Source: Sorangium aterium (GTDB lineage: Bacteria; Myxococcota_A; Polyangia; Polyangiales; Polyangiaceae). From it: a stretch of DNA of 64,000 nt. A program made the position numbers and the translations under genes. The stretch is from positions 248,001 through 312,000 of the forward strand of contig NZ_JAQNDK010000004.1 in the NCBI RefSeq assembly GCF_028368935.1, in the 5' to 3' direction. Positions 8,169-17,064 of this stretch are shown in pieces (position 1 is the first letter of the stretch; each line of letters opens with the position of its first letter). The notes under the pieces were generated by a model. It ran no database searches. It worked only from the letters and a program-made list of their open reading frames with translations, and had not been told where the DNA came from.

Positions 8169-8744
8169 ATGGGAAAGGATCCTGCATTTTTCCTGGTGAT
8201 CGATCTGGAGGCGACATGTGACGAGGAGGGCCGCATCCCCGAGCGCATCATGGAGATCATCGAGATCGGCGCGGTCCTCGTGGACGGCGCGACGCTCGAG
8301 CCCGTGAGCGAGCTCGCCACCTTCGTGCGCCCGGTCATCCGGCCGAAGCTCACCGAGTTCTGCACGAAGCTCACCACGATCACGCAAGCAGACGTCGATT
8401 CCGCGCCCACGTTCCCCGAAGCCATCGCGGCGCTCGGGCGCTTCGTCGGCCAGCGAGAGGCGCTCTTCTGCTCGTGGGGCGATTACGACCGCAAGCAGTT
8501 CGAGATCGACGCGGCCCGCTGGGGCGTGCCCCTGCCGCTGCAGGGGCACATGAACATCAAGAAGCGCTTCTCCGCGGCGCTCGGGGTGACCCAGCGCTAC
8601 GGCATGGCGAGCGCGCTCGAGCGGCTCGGACTCCCGCTCCACGGGACACACCACCGCGGGATCGACGACGCCCGCAACATCGCACGAATCCTGCCTTACG
8701 CGATCGGCCGCGCGCCCATCCCGGCGGCGGGGCCCGCGGGGTGA
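8169..8744 (+). CDS. DEDDh 3'-5' exonuclease (ERI1/KapD-like)
   Basis: A 191-residue exonuclease domain with nothing added. The four catalytic motifs of the DEDDh class are visible: FLVIDLEATC (Asp12, Glu14), CSWGDYDRKQ (Asp105) and HHRGIDDARN (His162, Asp167). The spacing resembles ERI1/KapD-type enzymes that trim 3' ends of RNA or DNA with two metal ions. AAAGGAGG lies eight bases before the ATG, one of the strongest ribosome-binding sites in the window. It is divergent from the TPR-like gene. The substrate is not known. Confidence 0.9.
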   Translation: MGKDPAFFLVIDLEATCDEEGRIPERIMEIIEIGAVLVDGATLEPVSELATFVRPVIRPKLTEFCTKLTTITQADVDSAPTFPEAIAALGRFVGQREALFCSWGDYDRKQFEIDAARWGVPLPLQGHMNIKKRFSAALGVTQRYGMASALERLGLPLHGTHHRGIDDARNIARILPYAIGRAPIPAAGPAG

Positions 8745-8864
8745 GCGCCTATCCCGATGCACATGCGTGAGTTGCTCCACGACGAAGCGGGCGCGGTCGA
8801 AGGCCTCGAGGAGGTCGGCGCGCTCGATCCAAACGACGGAGTCGCGTGAAGCGCTGAAGCGGTT

Positions 8865-9560
8865 CTACGCGGCTTTCGCCGGCTTCGGGTTCAGCTCGAG
8901 GAAGCGGCGCTGGTAGGCGTACGAGCGAAAGCGAATCTTCAGCGGCGGCTTGTTGTTGCTCTCGATCTCGACCTTCGCGCCATCGTCGTGCTCGGCGCAG
9001 TGCGGGATGCGCAGCGTGTAGGTCGTGCCGCCGCCGGTGCGCACAGCGATGCTCCCGAGCGCGAGCCCGGCCGCGGCGACGGCCGCGTTGGTCCCTGTCT
9101 CACCGTCATGCGCCTTCGCCTCGATGCCGCGGGTCGCCGGCTTCGCGCACACGCAGCAGCCTTCCGGCCAGCGGATCGTCTCGCTCGTCACCGGCACTGG
9201 AAAGCCCGGCTCCGGATGGACGTAGTCGTCGGCGAGCACGGTGAGGACGCGCTTGTCGACGAGGTACGCGGCCTGGCACTTGTCGCAGAACGCCGGGTCG
9301 TCGGTATGGTTGAGCTCGATCTCCGTGAGCGTCGCCTGGCAGCGCGGGCACGTCGCCGTGCCGGCCAGGTCCTTGGCGGCCAGGAGCGACCCGAGCGCGA
9401 ACACCGCGAGCCCGAGGCCGCCGACGAGACAGAGCAGCCACAGCGGACCGGAGCGGCCGATCATCGCGTTGAAACAGAGGAACGAGAGGCCGGCGAGCAC
9501 CGCCGTGATGACGGCGTACTTGACGGTGGAGCCGGTGTTGCGGGTCACGGTGGACGTCAT
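8865..9560 (-). CDS. Two-helix membrane protein with zinc ribbon
   Basis: A 231-residue protein with two transmembrane helices (about 14-34 and 38-61). A rubredoxin-like zinc ribbon follows, with CPRC at 71-74 and CDKC at 92-95. A second cysteine cluster, GCCVCAKP (135-138), and a hydrophobic stretch near 160-175 come later. The C-terminal part (LRIPHCAEHDDGAKVEIE, then KIRFRSYAYQRRFLELN) looks like a small beta domain. It is probably anchored in the inner membrane with the metal site in the cytoplasm. The family is not recognised. Confidence 0.75.
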   Translation of the reverse strand: MTSTVTRNTGSTVKYAVITAVLAGLSFLCFNAMIGRSGPLWLLCLVGGLGLAVFALGSLLAAKDLAGTATCPRCQATLTEIELNHTDDPAFCDKCQAAYLVDKRVLTVLADDYVHPEPGFPVPVTSETIRWPEGCCVCAKPATRGIEAKAHDGETGTNAAVAAAGLALGSIAVRTGGGTTYTLRIPHCAEHDDGAKVEIESNNKPPLKIRFRSYAYQRRFLELNPKPAKAA

Positions 9561-10018
9561 GAGCGCGACCTTAGCGCCGGTCGACCCTCGAGCGCGCGCC
9601 GAACGCTGTCGGGGAAAGAGGGTAGAGGGTAGGAGGGTAGCGCGTCAAAACGCCCTTCGGCGGTCCAGTACCATCCTGCCCCACGTGCCCGTGGACGTGA
9701 TGCCCGGACCGCGACTCCGTCGGGTACTTCATCCGGTAGGCCACCTCACAGCTCCGCAGCGTGCAGGCGATCTCAGCAAAGCCCGGGCGCCGGCGGACGG
9801 CCCGAGGCGCCCGTCCCCGGCCGCGGTGGCCGATGAGCGTGGGAGACGTGCGAGACGTGGGAGACGTGCGAGACGAACGATGTGCGATGAGCTGCGCCCG
9901 GCACCCAACACCCAGCCGCACGCGAGATGTGAGATCAAGAGCCGCACAAAAAGCTCACGCCGCAAAAAAAGGATCTAGACAGGCGACGCGAAGACTCGTT
10001 ATCTTGAAAAATGGTCCC

Positions 10019-10078
10019 GTGCGCATTCTGCATCAAATCTCGTCAGGCACTCCCGCGTACCTGATCCGATCCTGTTCA
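10019..10078. repeat. 60-bp imperfect repeat, copy 1
   Basis: Aligned without gaps to 10425-10484. The strongest identity is in the right half, with PAYLIRS as the shared peptide. Confidence 0.5.
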
Positions 10079-10424
10079 TCCCTCGGCCCCTGCGAAGGGT
10101 CGGAGAGGGCCGCTGGGGCCGCTGGGCGTCGTGGCGCGCCACCGCCGAACGCGCGGCGCGAGGCACGCGAGAATCCGCGGACCGCGCGCCGCGCACTGGC
10201 CATCGAACTCGACGCGACATCGACGCGGCAGACCGCGCTCTTCTCTGCGTTCCTCCCCACGGGGCGCGAGAAGACGCGAGACGACGCGCGACGACGTGAG
10301 ACGCCGAAAAACGTCACCGCACGACCCAAAATTGTCACTTCGCAACTCGATGCATTTTTCTCGTCCGCCTTCAAAAAGATCTGGACATCTTCATCTCTGA
10401 GTTGCTAACTTAAACACTGTCACC

Positions 10425-10484
10425 TTGCGCATCCGCTCTCCGATCGAAGCAAAAGCACCCGCGTACTTGATCCGATCCTGATCA
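10425..10484. repeat. 60-bp imperfect repeat, copy 2
   Basis: Second copy of the segment at 10019-10078, ending 126 bases before the start of the Cys-rich protein gene. It could be a gene remnant or a duplicated upstream control element. Confidence 0.5.
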
Positions 10485-10610
10485 GCCTGCGGGGGCTCAT
10501 TCCGACCGGAGCCCGCGAAACCGACCTCGCCTGACCCGTGTGTCATGGTGCCTGCTATTCGGATGACGCTCCAGCAATGGTTCACCCGTGAGGACCTCAA
10601 GGAGCTACCA

Positions 10611-12872
10611 ATGAAGCAGATCGTAATCGCATCTTCTGCCGCGCTCGCCACGCTGTTCATCACCGCCACCAGCCTCGCCAACACCACCGCTCCGTCTCCC
10701 ACGTGCACCGTGATCAAGCGGGGTGTCCTGGGTGACATCTACAACGCGGAGATCTGGAGCCTCGCCCCGAGCTACCACGTCCCGTCCCCCTTCGAGGTCA
10801 ACACCGGGTACTCCAGCTCGGTCGGAGAGAAGCGCGCCCTGTTCCGCTTCGATCTGAGCCCCATCCCCGCCGGCTCTCTCGTCACGTCGGCCAAATTTTA
10901 CGCCCTGTCGTACACGAGCACCGCGAAGACCGTGTACGTCCACCAGGTGCTCGCCCCCTGGAGCGAGGCGCTCGTCACGTGGAACAACTTCGGCGGCATG
11001 GATCCCGCCGCGTTCACCTCGTTCGTGCCCAACGTCACGGGGTGGACCACCGTCGACCTCACCGGGATGGTGCAGAGCTGGGTGAGCGGGACGGCGCCGA
11101 GCTACGGGATCCTCCTCGAGGAGGGCGCCAGCGGGAAGACGTCGTACAAGGGCAGCGCCCACACCGACCTGAGTTACCGGCCTCTCCTCGAGGTCTGTTA
11201 CACGGTGCCGAAGGGCTCGATCGGCGACAAGGTGTGGTTCGACGCGAACGCGGACGGCATCGAGGACGCCTCCGAGCTCGGCATCTCCGGCGTCGTCGTC
11301 GACCTCTTCGGCGACACGAACTGCGACGGTGTCGCCGAGGGCGCCGCGCTCCAGACGACCGTGACCGGCGCAAACGGCATCTACCGGTTCTCCGAGCTCA
11401 ACGCGGGCTGTTACGTCGTCGACGTCGACGACACGACGCTCCCGCTCGGCCACCTCCTGACGAGCGACGACGAGCCGATCGGCGTGTCCCTCGGCGTGGG
11501 TGAGAACGTCGCCGACGCCGACTTCGGCTACGTGACCTACTCGTCGATCGGCGACACGGTCTGGCTCGACAGCGACGCCGACGGGCTCTACGAGCCGGAG
11601 ACCGGCGAGCTCGGCGTCAACGGCGTCCGTGTCGAGCTGTTCCAGGGGACCCAGCTGATCGACTTCACCATCACCGGCACCAGCCCCTACACCGGCCAGC
11701 CCGGCTTCTACCTCTTCGACACGCTCCCGGCGGGCACCTACTCGGTGGTCATCACGCCCGACAACTTCATGGCGAGCGGCCCGCTCGCCGGACAGGAGCC
11801 GACGGCCGACCCCGACGGCGGGCTCGACAACGTGGGTGTCGTCTCGCTCGGCTGGGCACAAGACCTCCTCGACGCGGACTTCGGCTACCAGCTCTCCTGC
11901 GGCAACGGCGTCTGCGGCGGCGACGAGAGCTGTTCCACCTGTGCCGTCGACTGCGGCGTCTGCCCGCCCCAGTGCGGCAACGGCACCTGCGAAGCCGGCG
12001 AGGACTGCGGCAGCTGCAGCGCCGACTGCGACGTGTGCCCGCCCGCCTGCGGCGACGGCACCTGCAACGGCAGCGAGAGCTGCAGCACCTGCGCGGCCGA
12101 CTGCGGCACCTGCCCGCCGGTCTGCGGCAACGGCACCTGCGAGGCCGGCGAGGACTGCGGCAGCTGCTCGGACGACTGCGGCGCCTGCCCCGCGGTCTGC
12201 GGCAACAACGTCTGCGAGAACGGCGAGGACTGCGCGACCTGCACCGGCGACTGCGGCGCTTGCCCCGCGGTCCCCGGCAACGGCGTCTGCGAGGCTGGCG
12301 AGAACTGCTTCGAGGTCCCGAGCGACTGCGGCATCTGCCCGCCGGTCTGCGGCGATAAGGTCTGCGCGGTGGGTGAGACCTGCTCGAGCTGCGCGGCCGA
12401 CTGCGGCGAGTGCCCGCCGGTCTGCGGCGATGGCGTCTGCAAGGCCGGCTCCGAGGACTGCTCGAGCTGCGCGGCCGACTGCGGCGTCTGCCAGAGCGCC
12501 TCTCCCGGCACGGGCACCCCCGGTTACTGGAAGAACCACGAGAGCGCGTGGAAGGTCTCGCAGCTGACCATCGGCGGCAAGACGTACACGAAGGCCCAGC
12601 TCCTCGACATCATCAGCCGTCCGACGAAGGGCGACGTCACCTACATCATCGCGAAGCACCTCATCGTCGCCAAGCTCAACGTCGGTATCGGCAACCAGTC
12701 GAGCTGCATCGAGGACACCATCGCCGCGGCCGACGCCTGGCTCAAGAAGAACCCGCTCGGCAGCAACGTGAAGGAGGGAGGCAAGAACTCGCCCTGGTCG
12801 GTCGGCGAGCCGCTCGCCACGAAGCTCGACGACTACAACAACGGCCTCCTCTGCGCGCCGCACCGTGACTGA
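10611..12872 (+). CDS. Large secreted DNRLRE/SdrD/Cys-rich repeat protein
   Basis: A 753-residue exported protein. The start at 10611 follows AAGGAGCTACCA and opens a clear signal peptide (residues 1-26). Domains in order: a DNRLRE carbohydrate-binding-like domain (about 30-195, with RALFRFDLSPIP and LVTWNNFGG), then two SdrD B-like domains (about 200-310 and 310-425, each with IGDxVWxDxxADG and ending DADFGY). Next come eight Cys-rich units of about 25 residues (428-627, pattern CGNGxCxxGExCxxCxxDCGxCPP). The C-terminal domain begins GTPGYWKNHESAW (about 635-753), as seen at the end of many bacterial surface proteins. It is probably a cell-surface or matrix adhesin. Unit six has lost several cysteines. 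Confidence 0.85.
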   Translation: MKQIVIASSAALATLFITATSLANTTAPSPTCTVIKRGVLGDIYNAEIWSLAPSYHVPSPFEVNTGYSSSVGEKRALFRFDLSPIPAGSLVTSAKFYALSYTSTAKTVYVHQVLAPWSEALVTWNNFGGMDPAAFTSFVPNVTGWTTVDLTGMVQSWVSGTAPSYGILLEEGASGKTSYKGSAHTDLSYRPLLEVCYTVPKGSIGDKVWFDANADGIEDASELGISGVVVDLFGDTNCDGVAEGAALQTTVTGANGIYRFSELNAGCYVVDVDDTTLPLGHLLTSDDEPIGVSLGVGENVADADFGYVTYSSIGDTVWLDSDADGLYEPETGELGVNGVRVELFQGTQLIDFTITGTSPYTGQPGFYLFDTLPAGTYSVVITPDNFMASGPLAGQEPTADPDGGLDNVGVVSLGWAQDLLDADFGYQLSCGNGVCGGDESCSTCAVDCGVCPPQCGNGTCEAGEDCGSCSADCDVCPPACGDGTCNGSESCSTCAADCGTCPPVCGNGTCEAGEDCGSCSDDCGACPAVCGNNVCENGEDCATCTGDCGACPAVPGNGVCEAGENCFEVPSDCGICPPVCGDKVCAVGETCSSCAADCGECPPVCGDGVCKAGSEDCSSCAADCGVCQSASPGTGTPGYWKNHESAWKVSQLTIGGKTYTKAQLLDIISRPTKGDVTYIIAKHLIVAKLNVGIGNQSSCIEDTIAAADAWLKKNPLGSNVKEGGKNSPWSVGEPLATKLDDYNNGLLCAPHRD

Positions 12873-12881
12873 CCGATGATC

Positions 12882-12903
12882 GGCCGATAACCGGTAATCG
12901 GCC
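12882..12903 (+). terminator. Hairpin after the Cys-rich protein gene
   Basis: GGCCGAT and ATCGGCC pair around an eight-base loop, 10 bases after the stop codon. No T-tract follows, so it is only a candidate terminator. Confidence 0.4.
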
Positions 12904-13369
12904 AGCGAGACGAGAGCTCCCCGAGGCCAGCGCCCGCCCAGAGCGAACCGCCTCAAGCGCGACCTGCGCTGGCCCCTCCCCCCTCTCCAGGCTCGCCTCG
13001 ATCCCCAGGGCCGTTCTGGCCGTTCCGTGGTCAACCCCCTCTACAGCCAACAGTGCGCAGGCGGATCGCCGCCCTGGACGCGCGATGCCCGACGGCTCCC
13101 GCTGCGCGTGGAACGACGCCGCGCGCGGCTCCGAACGTCAATCTCCTCGTCGTTGCCGTCCACCGTACAGCCATGCTGGACGCGCTGGTTGAGCCGGAGA
13201 ACCCTGCGCGATCTGCATCCCTCCCGGAAAAGTGACGCTGTATCCGCAACTTATCCGTGCATCGGGGGCAACGTTCACTCCACGGCCTGCGGGGCGAGCG
13301 CCGCGCTGCAACGGAGAGTCTTCGCCTGCGCCACCGTTCTGTCACGAGCGCGGGGCACGCTGCAGGAAC
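12904..13369. other. Gene-poor spacer
   Basis: Several overlapping open frames exist but none has a credible start, composition or motif. Nothing further is recognised. Confidence 0.35.
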
Positions 13370-13726
13370 ATGCTGATCGATCCACCAGCCACAGTGGGAC
13401 GACACACCGTGACCCTGTACCTCGGGCCCGCGGAGGACGAAGGCCCCGAGGCCAGCGAGTCGCTTGGCGAAGCCATCTGGTTCGACCGCCGGGATCCACG
13501 ATCCATTCGCCGCGCTCAGGAGATCATCCAGGATCGGCTGGGACTCTCGGCCGCGCCGACGCTGTGCGACGAGCCTTCACCCGGACTCGGGGCAGCGCTG
13601 GGCCGGATCCACGCGGCCCTCGTCAGCGTGATCGAGCGCTGGCATCGGCGCAACGCCGGCGAGAATCATCTTGAGCTCGAGCCTCGAAGGACGGGATCCA
13701 GCCGCAAGGCATCCCCGTCCTGTTAG
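13370..13726 (+). CDS. Small hypothetical protein
   Basis: 118 residues from the ATG at 13370, which follows GCAGGAAC. The sequence (RHTVTLYLGPAEDEGPEA, AIWFDRRDPRSIRRAQEII, LGAALGRIHAALVSVIERWH) looks protein-like, with amphipathic helices and an acidic patch, but no family is recognised. It has no signal peptide. The frame is open 46 codons upstream. It stands alone between the Cys-rich protein gene and the protease gene on the other strand. It could be spurious. Confidence 0.4.
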   Translation: MLIDPPATVGRHTVTLYLGPAEDEGPEASESLGEAIWFDRRDPRSIRRAQEIIQDRLGLSAAPTLCDEPSPGLGAALGRIHAALVSVIERWHRRNAGENHLELEPRRTGSSRKASPSC

Positions 13727-13902
13727 GGCGTTTCGGCAAACGCGCGCAACCCAGGCGGACAGCTGTCGAATTGACCATGGACAGGTAGTCTCGGGATCGC
13801 TACGGCGATGGTGGCGTATTCATGCCTCGCGCGGCCGGCGCGGGGACGATTCGGCGCTCGGCTCGCGGCGCGAGGAGCGCTGGCCGCGCCGCGCGCTCGC
13901 TC

Positions 13903-15198
13903 CTACAAGCGCTCGATGAGGAAGCTCCGGGTCTGGTTGTCGAAGTTCTGGGGGGCGAGGTTCGCGTCTGCCGTGAGGACGCGCCACTCGGCCGAGTAGC
14001 GCCAGAGCCCGTTGTAGAGCGTCAGCCTGAAGCCCGAGGGGACGCGGACGGAGCTGGCCCTCTGGTCCCATGGGGTGCTGTAAAAGAGGGAGGAGCCGAC
14101 GCCGTACACGACCGAGGCGCCCGAGAAATTGGCGTTCTCGTAGAAGGTGACCACGTCCGGCTGCGGGTCCGAGGCGTGCGCGACGACGATGCTCGAGATG
14201 GTGTTGTCGAAGCCCGCGGCCACGAGATTTGTGTCCGAGGTGAAGACGCGCGCCTCGCCCCCGAAGTCGCCGTGCATGAAGGCCGTGACCCGGAGCCCGG
14301 CGGGGACCCTGATGGCGCTCACGCGGTTGTCTCCGATGATCGTCATGTTCGGCAGGTCGTAGCGACCGATCCCGAAGCCCTGCGAGACGCCGGAGAAGTT
14401 CGAGAGATCGTGGAGCACCACCTGGCCGCTGGGGTGGACGGTGGGGCCGCCGGCGATCGTGGCGTCGATCCAAGCGCGGTGGCGCGCGACGTCGACGCCG
14501 AGCTGCCTCGCGTGCAGGTTCGTGCCGTCCTGCCCGTTCGAGGCCGTGAACACGGCGACCTGACGTCCGTCGACGAACCATGGGCCACCGGAGTCGCCGC
14601 TCCAGCCCGCGCCCGTCACGCCCGTCGCAATGAGCTCCTCGGCGGAGTACCAGCCGTCGATGTGGATGGTCGCCTTCTTGAGCGACGGCGCCATCACCAG
14701 CGGCGTGCCCTCGCTCCCCCAGCCGTAGGCCGTGGCGTCCCTGCCGGTCGCGACCGACGTCGCCTGGGCCAGCTGGACGAACGGTCCATCGGCGTTCTCG
14801 GTCAGGTGGAGCAGCGCGATGTCGGCGTCGGCCGAGTGCACCTCGACGGCGTCGACAGCGATGCGCCGGCCCTCGCGGTACGTGTTGCTGCCGACGCGCA
14901 CCGCCGACGTCTCGCCCTCGTCCGCGATGCAGTGCTGCGCGGTGAGCACCCAGCGCGCCGCGACGAGGGTGCCGGTGCACTGGTAGAAGTCGCCGGTGCT
15001 CCCGCGCACGTCGAAGACCTGGACGGCCCAGGGGCTCGCCTCGGCGACCTGGCCGCCGATGATCGCGGACGAATGCGACTCGAACGCCTCGAGCGGCTCG
15101 TCTGACGCGCCTTCAATCGAGCAGCCCGTGGAGAGGCCGAGCGCGGCGCCCGCGCACACCGCGAGACCAAGCTTATGACCAAGTTCTCTCTTCTTCAT
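13903..15198 (-). CDS. Trypsin-like serine protease with crystallin-like C-terminus
   Basis: A 431-residue exported protein. GTGGAGGCAGA precedes the ATG; a lipoprotein signal ends at LSTGC (Cys26). A short propeptide leads to the activation site IIGG (46-49), where cleavage would free the new N-terminus of an S1 peptidase. Catalytic residues are His89 (TAQHC), Asp125 (DADIALL) and Ser202 (GWSGDSGGP). The position six before the Ser is not Asp, so trypsin-like specificity is not assured. After about residue 255 come repeated FSGVSQGFGIG, DNRVSAIRVPAG and NFSGASVVYG segments typical of beta/gamma-crystallin-like folds, which often bind calcium and could anchor the enzyme on a surface. It likely acts in extracellular predation or matrix turnover. 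Confidence 0.9.
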   Translation of the reverse strand: MKKRELGHKLGLAVCAGAALGLSTGCSIEGASDEPLEAFESHSSAIIGGQVAEASPWAVQVFDVRGSTGDFYQCTGTLVAARWVLTAQHCIADEGETSAVRVGSNTYREGRRIAVDAVEVHSADADIALLHLTENADGPFVQLAQATSVATGRDATAYGWGSEGTPLVMAPSLKKATIHIDGWYSAEELIATGVTGAGWSGDSGGPWFVDGRQVAVFTASNGQDGTNLHARQLGVDVARHRAWIDATIAGGPTVHPSGQVVLHDLSNFSGVSQGFGIGRYDLPNMTIIGDNRVSAIRVPAGLRVTAFMHGDFGGEARVFTSDTNLVAAGFDNTISSIVVAHASDPQPDVVTFYENANFSGASVVYGVGSSLFYSTPWDQRASSVRVPSGFRLTLYNGLWRYSAEWRVLTADANLAPQNFDNQTRSFLIERL

Positions 15199-15825
15199 TC
15201 TGCCTCCACATCATGATTCTGTTCAGACGATCGTTCGCGCCGACGGAGTCCGCCTCCGCCAGGAGCCAGCGTTCGTCAGCAATCAACGTGACGGGGCCTG
15301 TGATTGCGGCGCGCCAGGCTCGGCGACGGCGTCTCCGAGCAGACCCATGGGGCACCTGGCTGAAACCGGTGAAGGGACGGCCGGAGCGGCAGGCCCGAAG
15401 GCGGGCGTACGAAATCCGCCCGCGACGGCTCAAAAATCACGTCCAGAGTATGCTGCGCTACTCCGAGCGGCGCCAGGCGACGATCTGGAACAGCCGCGTT
15501 CGAGGCGTGGAACGAGGCGGCATCCCGCTGTTCGCGCCGAATTGCATTTTTATGCTGGGCGCGCCGACTCGGTCAGCGCCGTCCACGGCCGATGGGGATC
15601 CCCTTTCACGTCGCCTCAAGGCGCCGGGCGTTGATGAATTCGATCGACGCCGCCCTCGATACGCGGCACGTTCACCGACCGTCGTTTCGGCCCGTCCTCC
15701 GGATCCCATGACCCCGAAAACGAGTGGCTTATGAGGCTGAGGACCGGCGTGCAGCAGGCCGTAGACTGCTCGGCTGCAACTCCGATCACGAGCGACGCGA
15801 CGTCCCCGAAAGCGAAGGAGATCTC
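15199..15825. other. Divergent spacer without a gene
   Basis: It lies between the protease start and the beta-helix lipoprotein start. The left end is A/T-richer (around 15199-15240 and 15535-15560), fitting two divergent promoters. No conserved motif or remnant was recognised. Confidence 0.4.
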
Positions 15826-16944
15826 ATGAAGAGAGCGACCAATCGTCCTGCAGCGGGCCTCGGACCGAGCTTGCCGGGGGTGGTCTTGCTGTGCGCCCTC
15901 CTCGCAGGGTGCGGTGACGACGAGATGAAGTCGAGCTCCTCATCCATGTCTTCAGGCACCGGAGGCAGCGGCGGCGGAGGCACGAGCGGCGGAAGCGGTG
16001 GCGGAGCAGGAGGCGGCGACGCGCCAAGCGCCAAGGGCTACCCCGATCGCTTCACCGTCGGCGCGCCCGGCGTGGGCACCTACGCCCAATCCGATCCCCA
16101 GCTCCCGGTGCCGCCCGGGTACACGGAAGTGTGGCCCAGCGACGACCAGAGCAAAGAGTGGGATCTGTACGATTGCGACGGCACTGTCAATCTGGACCAC
16201 ATGTATTTCCACGCGTTCATTTACATCGGCACCGGCTGCCACGGCACGGTCAACATCACCAACTCGATCATCGCGCCGCCGCCCGGCTCCACGAACCGCA
16301 GCATCCTGGTCAACGCCGACGAGTCCGCGCCGCTCACCTTGAACATCAGCGATACGACCATTCGCCCCGAGCCGGTCGGCCTCGGAGGTACGAACGCCGC
16401 CCTCACCGAGCATGCCGTGAACGCCTGCGCGACGTGCACCATCCGCTTGACCCGGGTGGACGTGGCCAATACCGGCGGCATGTGCCTTTGCAGCCAGAAC
16501 ACGATCGTCGAGCAGAGCTGGTTGCACGACAACTACATCGCGCACCTGGCGGATCCCTCTCTCGCGCATACGGGCGGTATCTTCCCGTACGGGGGCAGCG
16601 GGCCGCTCGAGATCAGCCACAACCGACTCGAGCCCGGCGTCGACGCCGCCACTGGCAACGAAGTGCCGAACTATTGGCAAGCCATCACGGCCGTGCTCTT
16701 CACCCAGGGCGTCGATGGCTCGACGCTGCAGAACTACGAGGTCCACGACAACTTCGTCTCGCTCGGCGCCTACGACTTCTACCCCGAGAACGGCAAGGAC
16801 ATGATCCTGCGCAACAACGTCTTCGGCCCGAGCCACTGGGGCTACACGACGTCGTGCGCGACGTGTACGTACGCTGATTGGTCCAACAACGTGGTCGGTG
16901 ACATCGACGGCAACCCCACCAACGAGGTCGTCCCCCAGCCTTGA
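15826..16944 (+). CDS. Beta-helix lipoprotein (pectate-lyase-like fold)
   Basis: A 372-residue lipoprotein. The frame is open from 15724, but the ATG at 15826 has AAGGAGATCTC before it and opens a signal ending LLCALLAGC. A Ser/Gly linker (about 30-65) is followed by repeated short strands with Asn/Ser turns (GTVNLDHMYFHAFIYIG, TVNITNSIIAPP, TLNISDTTIRP, LRNNVFGPSHWG), the signature of a right-handed parallel beta helix. Such proteins are polysaccharide lyases, hydrolases or inactive binders. No clear lyase catalytic Asp/Arg set can be assigned. Cys pairs (CATC, CLC, CATC) suggest disulfides. A plant polymer is the likely target given the genes nearby. Confidence 0.75.
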   Translation: MKRATNRPAAGLGPSLPGVVLLCALLAGCGDDEMKSSSSSMSSGTGGSGGGGTSGGSGGGAGGGDAPSAKGYPDRFTVGAPGVGTYAQSDPQLPVPPGYTEVWPSDDQSKEWDLYDCDGTVNLDHMYFHAFIYIGTGCHGTVNITNSIIAPPPGSTNRSILVNADESAPLTLNISDTTIRPEPVGLGGTNAALTEHAVNACATCTIRLTRVDVANTGGMCLCSQNTIVEQSWLHDNYIAHLADPSLAHTGGIFPYGGSGPLEISHNRLEPGVDAATGNEVPNYWQAITAVLFTQGVDGSTLQNYEVHDNFVSLGAYDFYPENGKDMILRNNVFGPSHWGYTTSCATCTYADWSNNVVGDIDGNPTNEVVPQP

Positions 16945-17064
16945 CCTCAGGGCTGCCTCATCGTCGATGTATGGATAATTGATGACGCGCGGGAGTCCGG
17001 CGCAGGGCGGGGGAGCCGAAATGCGATCCTCGCACGACTCACCCCTGCGCTCGGCTGCGCGGTG

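Larger units (their letters stand above)
9561..10610. other. 1-kb spacer with short repeats
   Basis: No convincing gene. It contains four 9-bp units of GTGSGAGAC at 9839-9874. It also has two related 60-bp segments (10019-10078 and 10425-10484) that share CCCGCGTACYTGATCCGATC and, in one frame, the peptide PAYLIRS. The part after 10400 is A/T-richer and must hold the promoter of the Cys-rich protein gene. Confidence 0.5.

Noticed and set aside
8746-8840. Minus-strand peptide RDSVVWIERADLLEAFDRAR as a gene fragment
   Set aside because: It looks protein-like but matches no family I know and has no start or extension; left unannotated.
10605-13034. 809-codon minus-strand open frame
   Set aside because: It is antisense to the Cys-rich protein gene; low-complexity Val/Ala/Asp translation with no motif, due to high GC in third positions.
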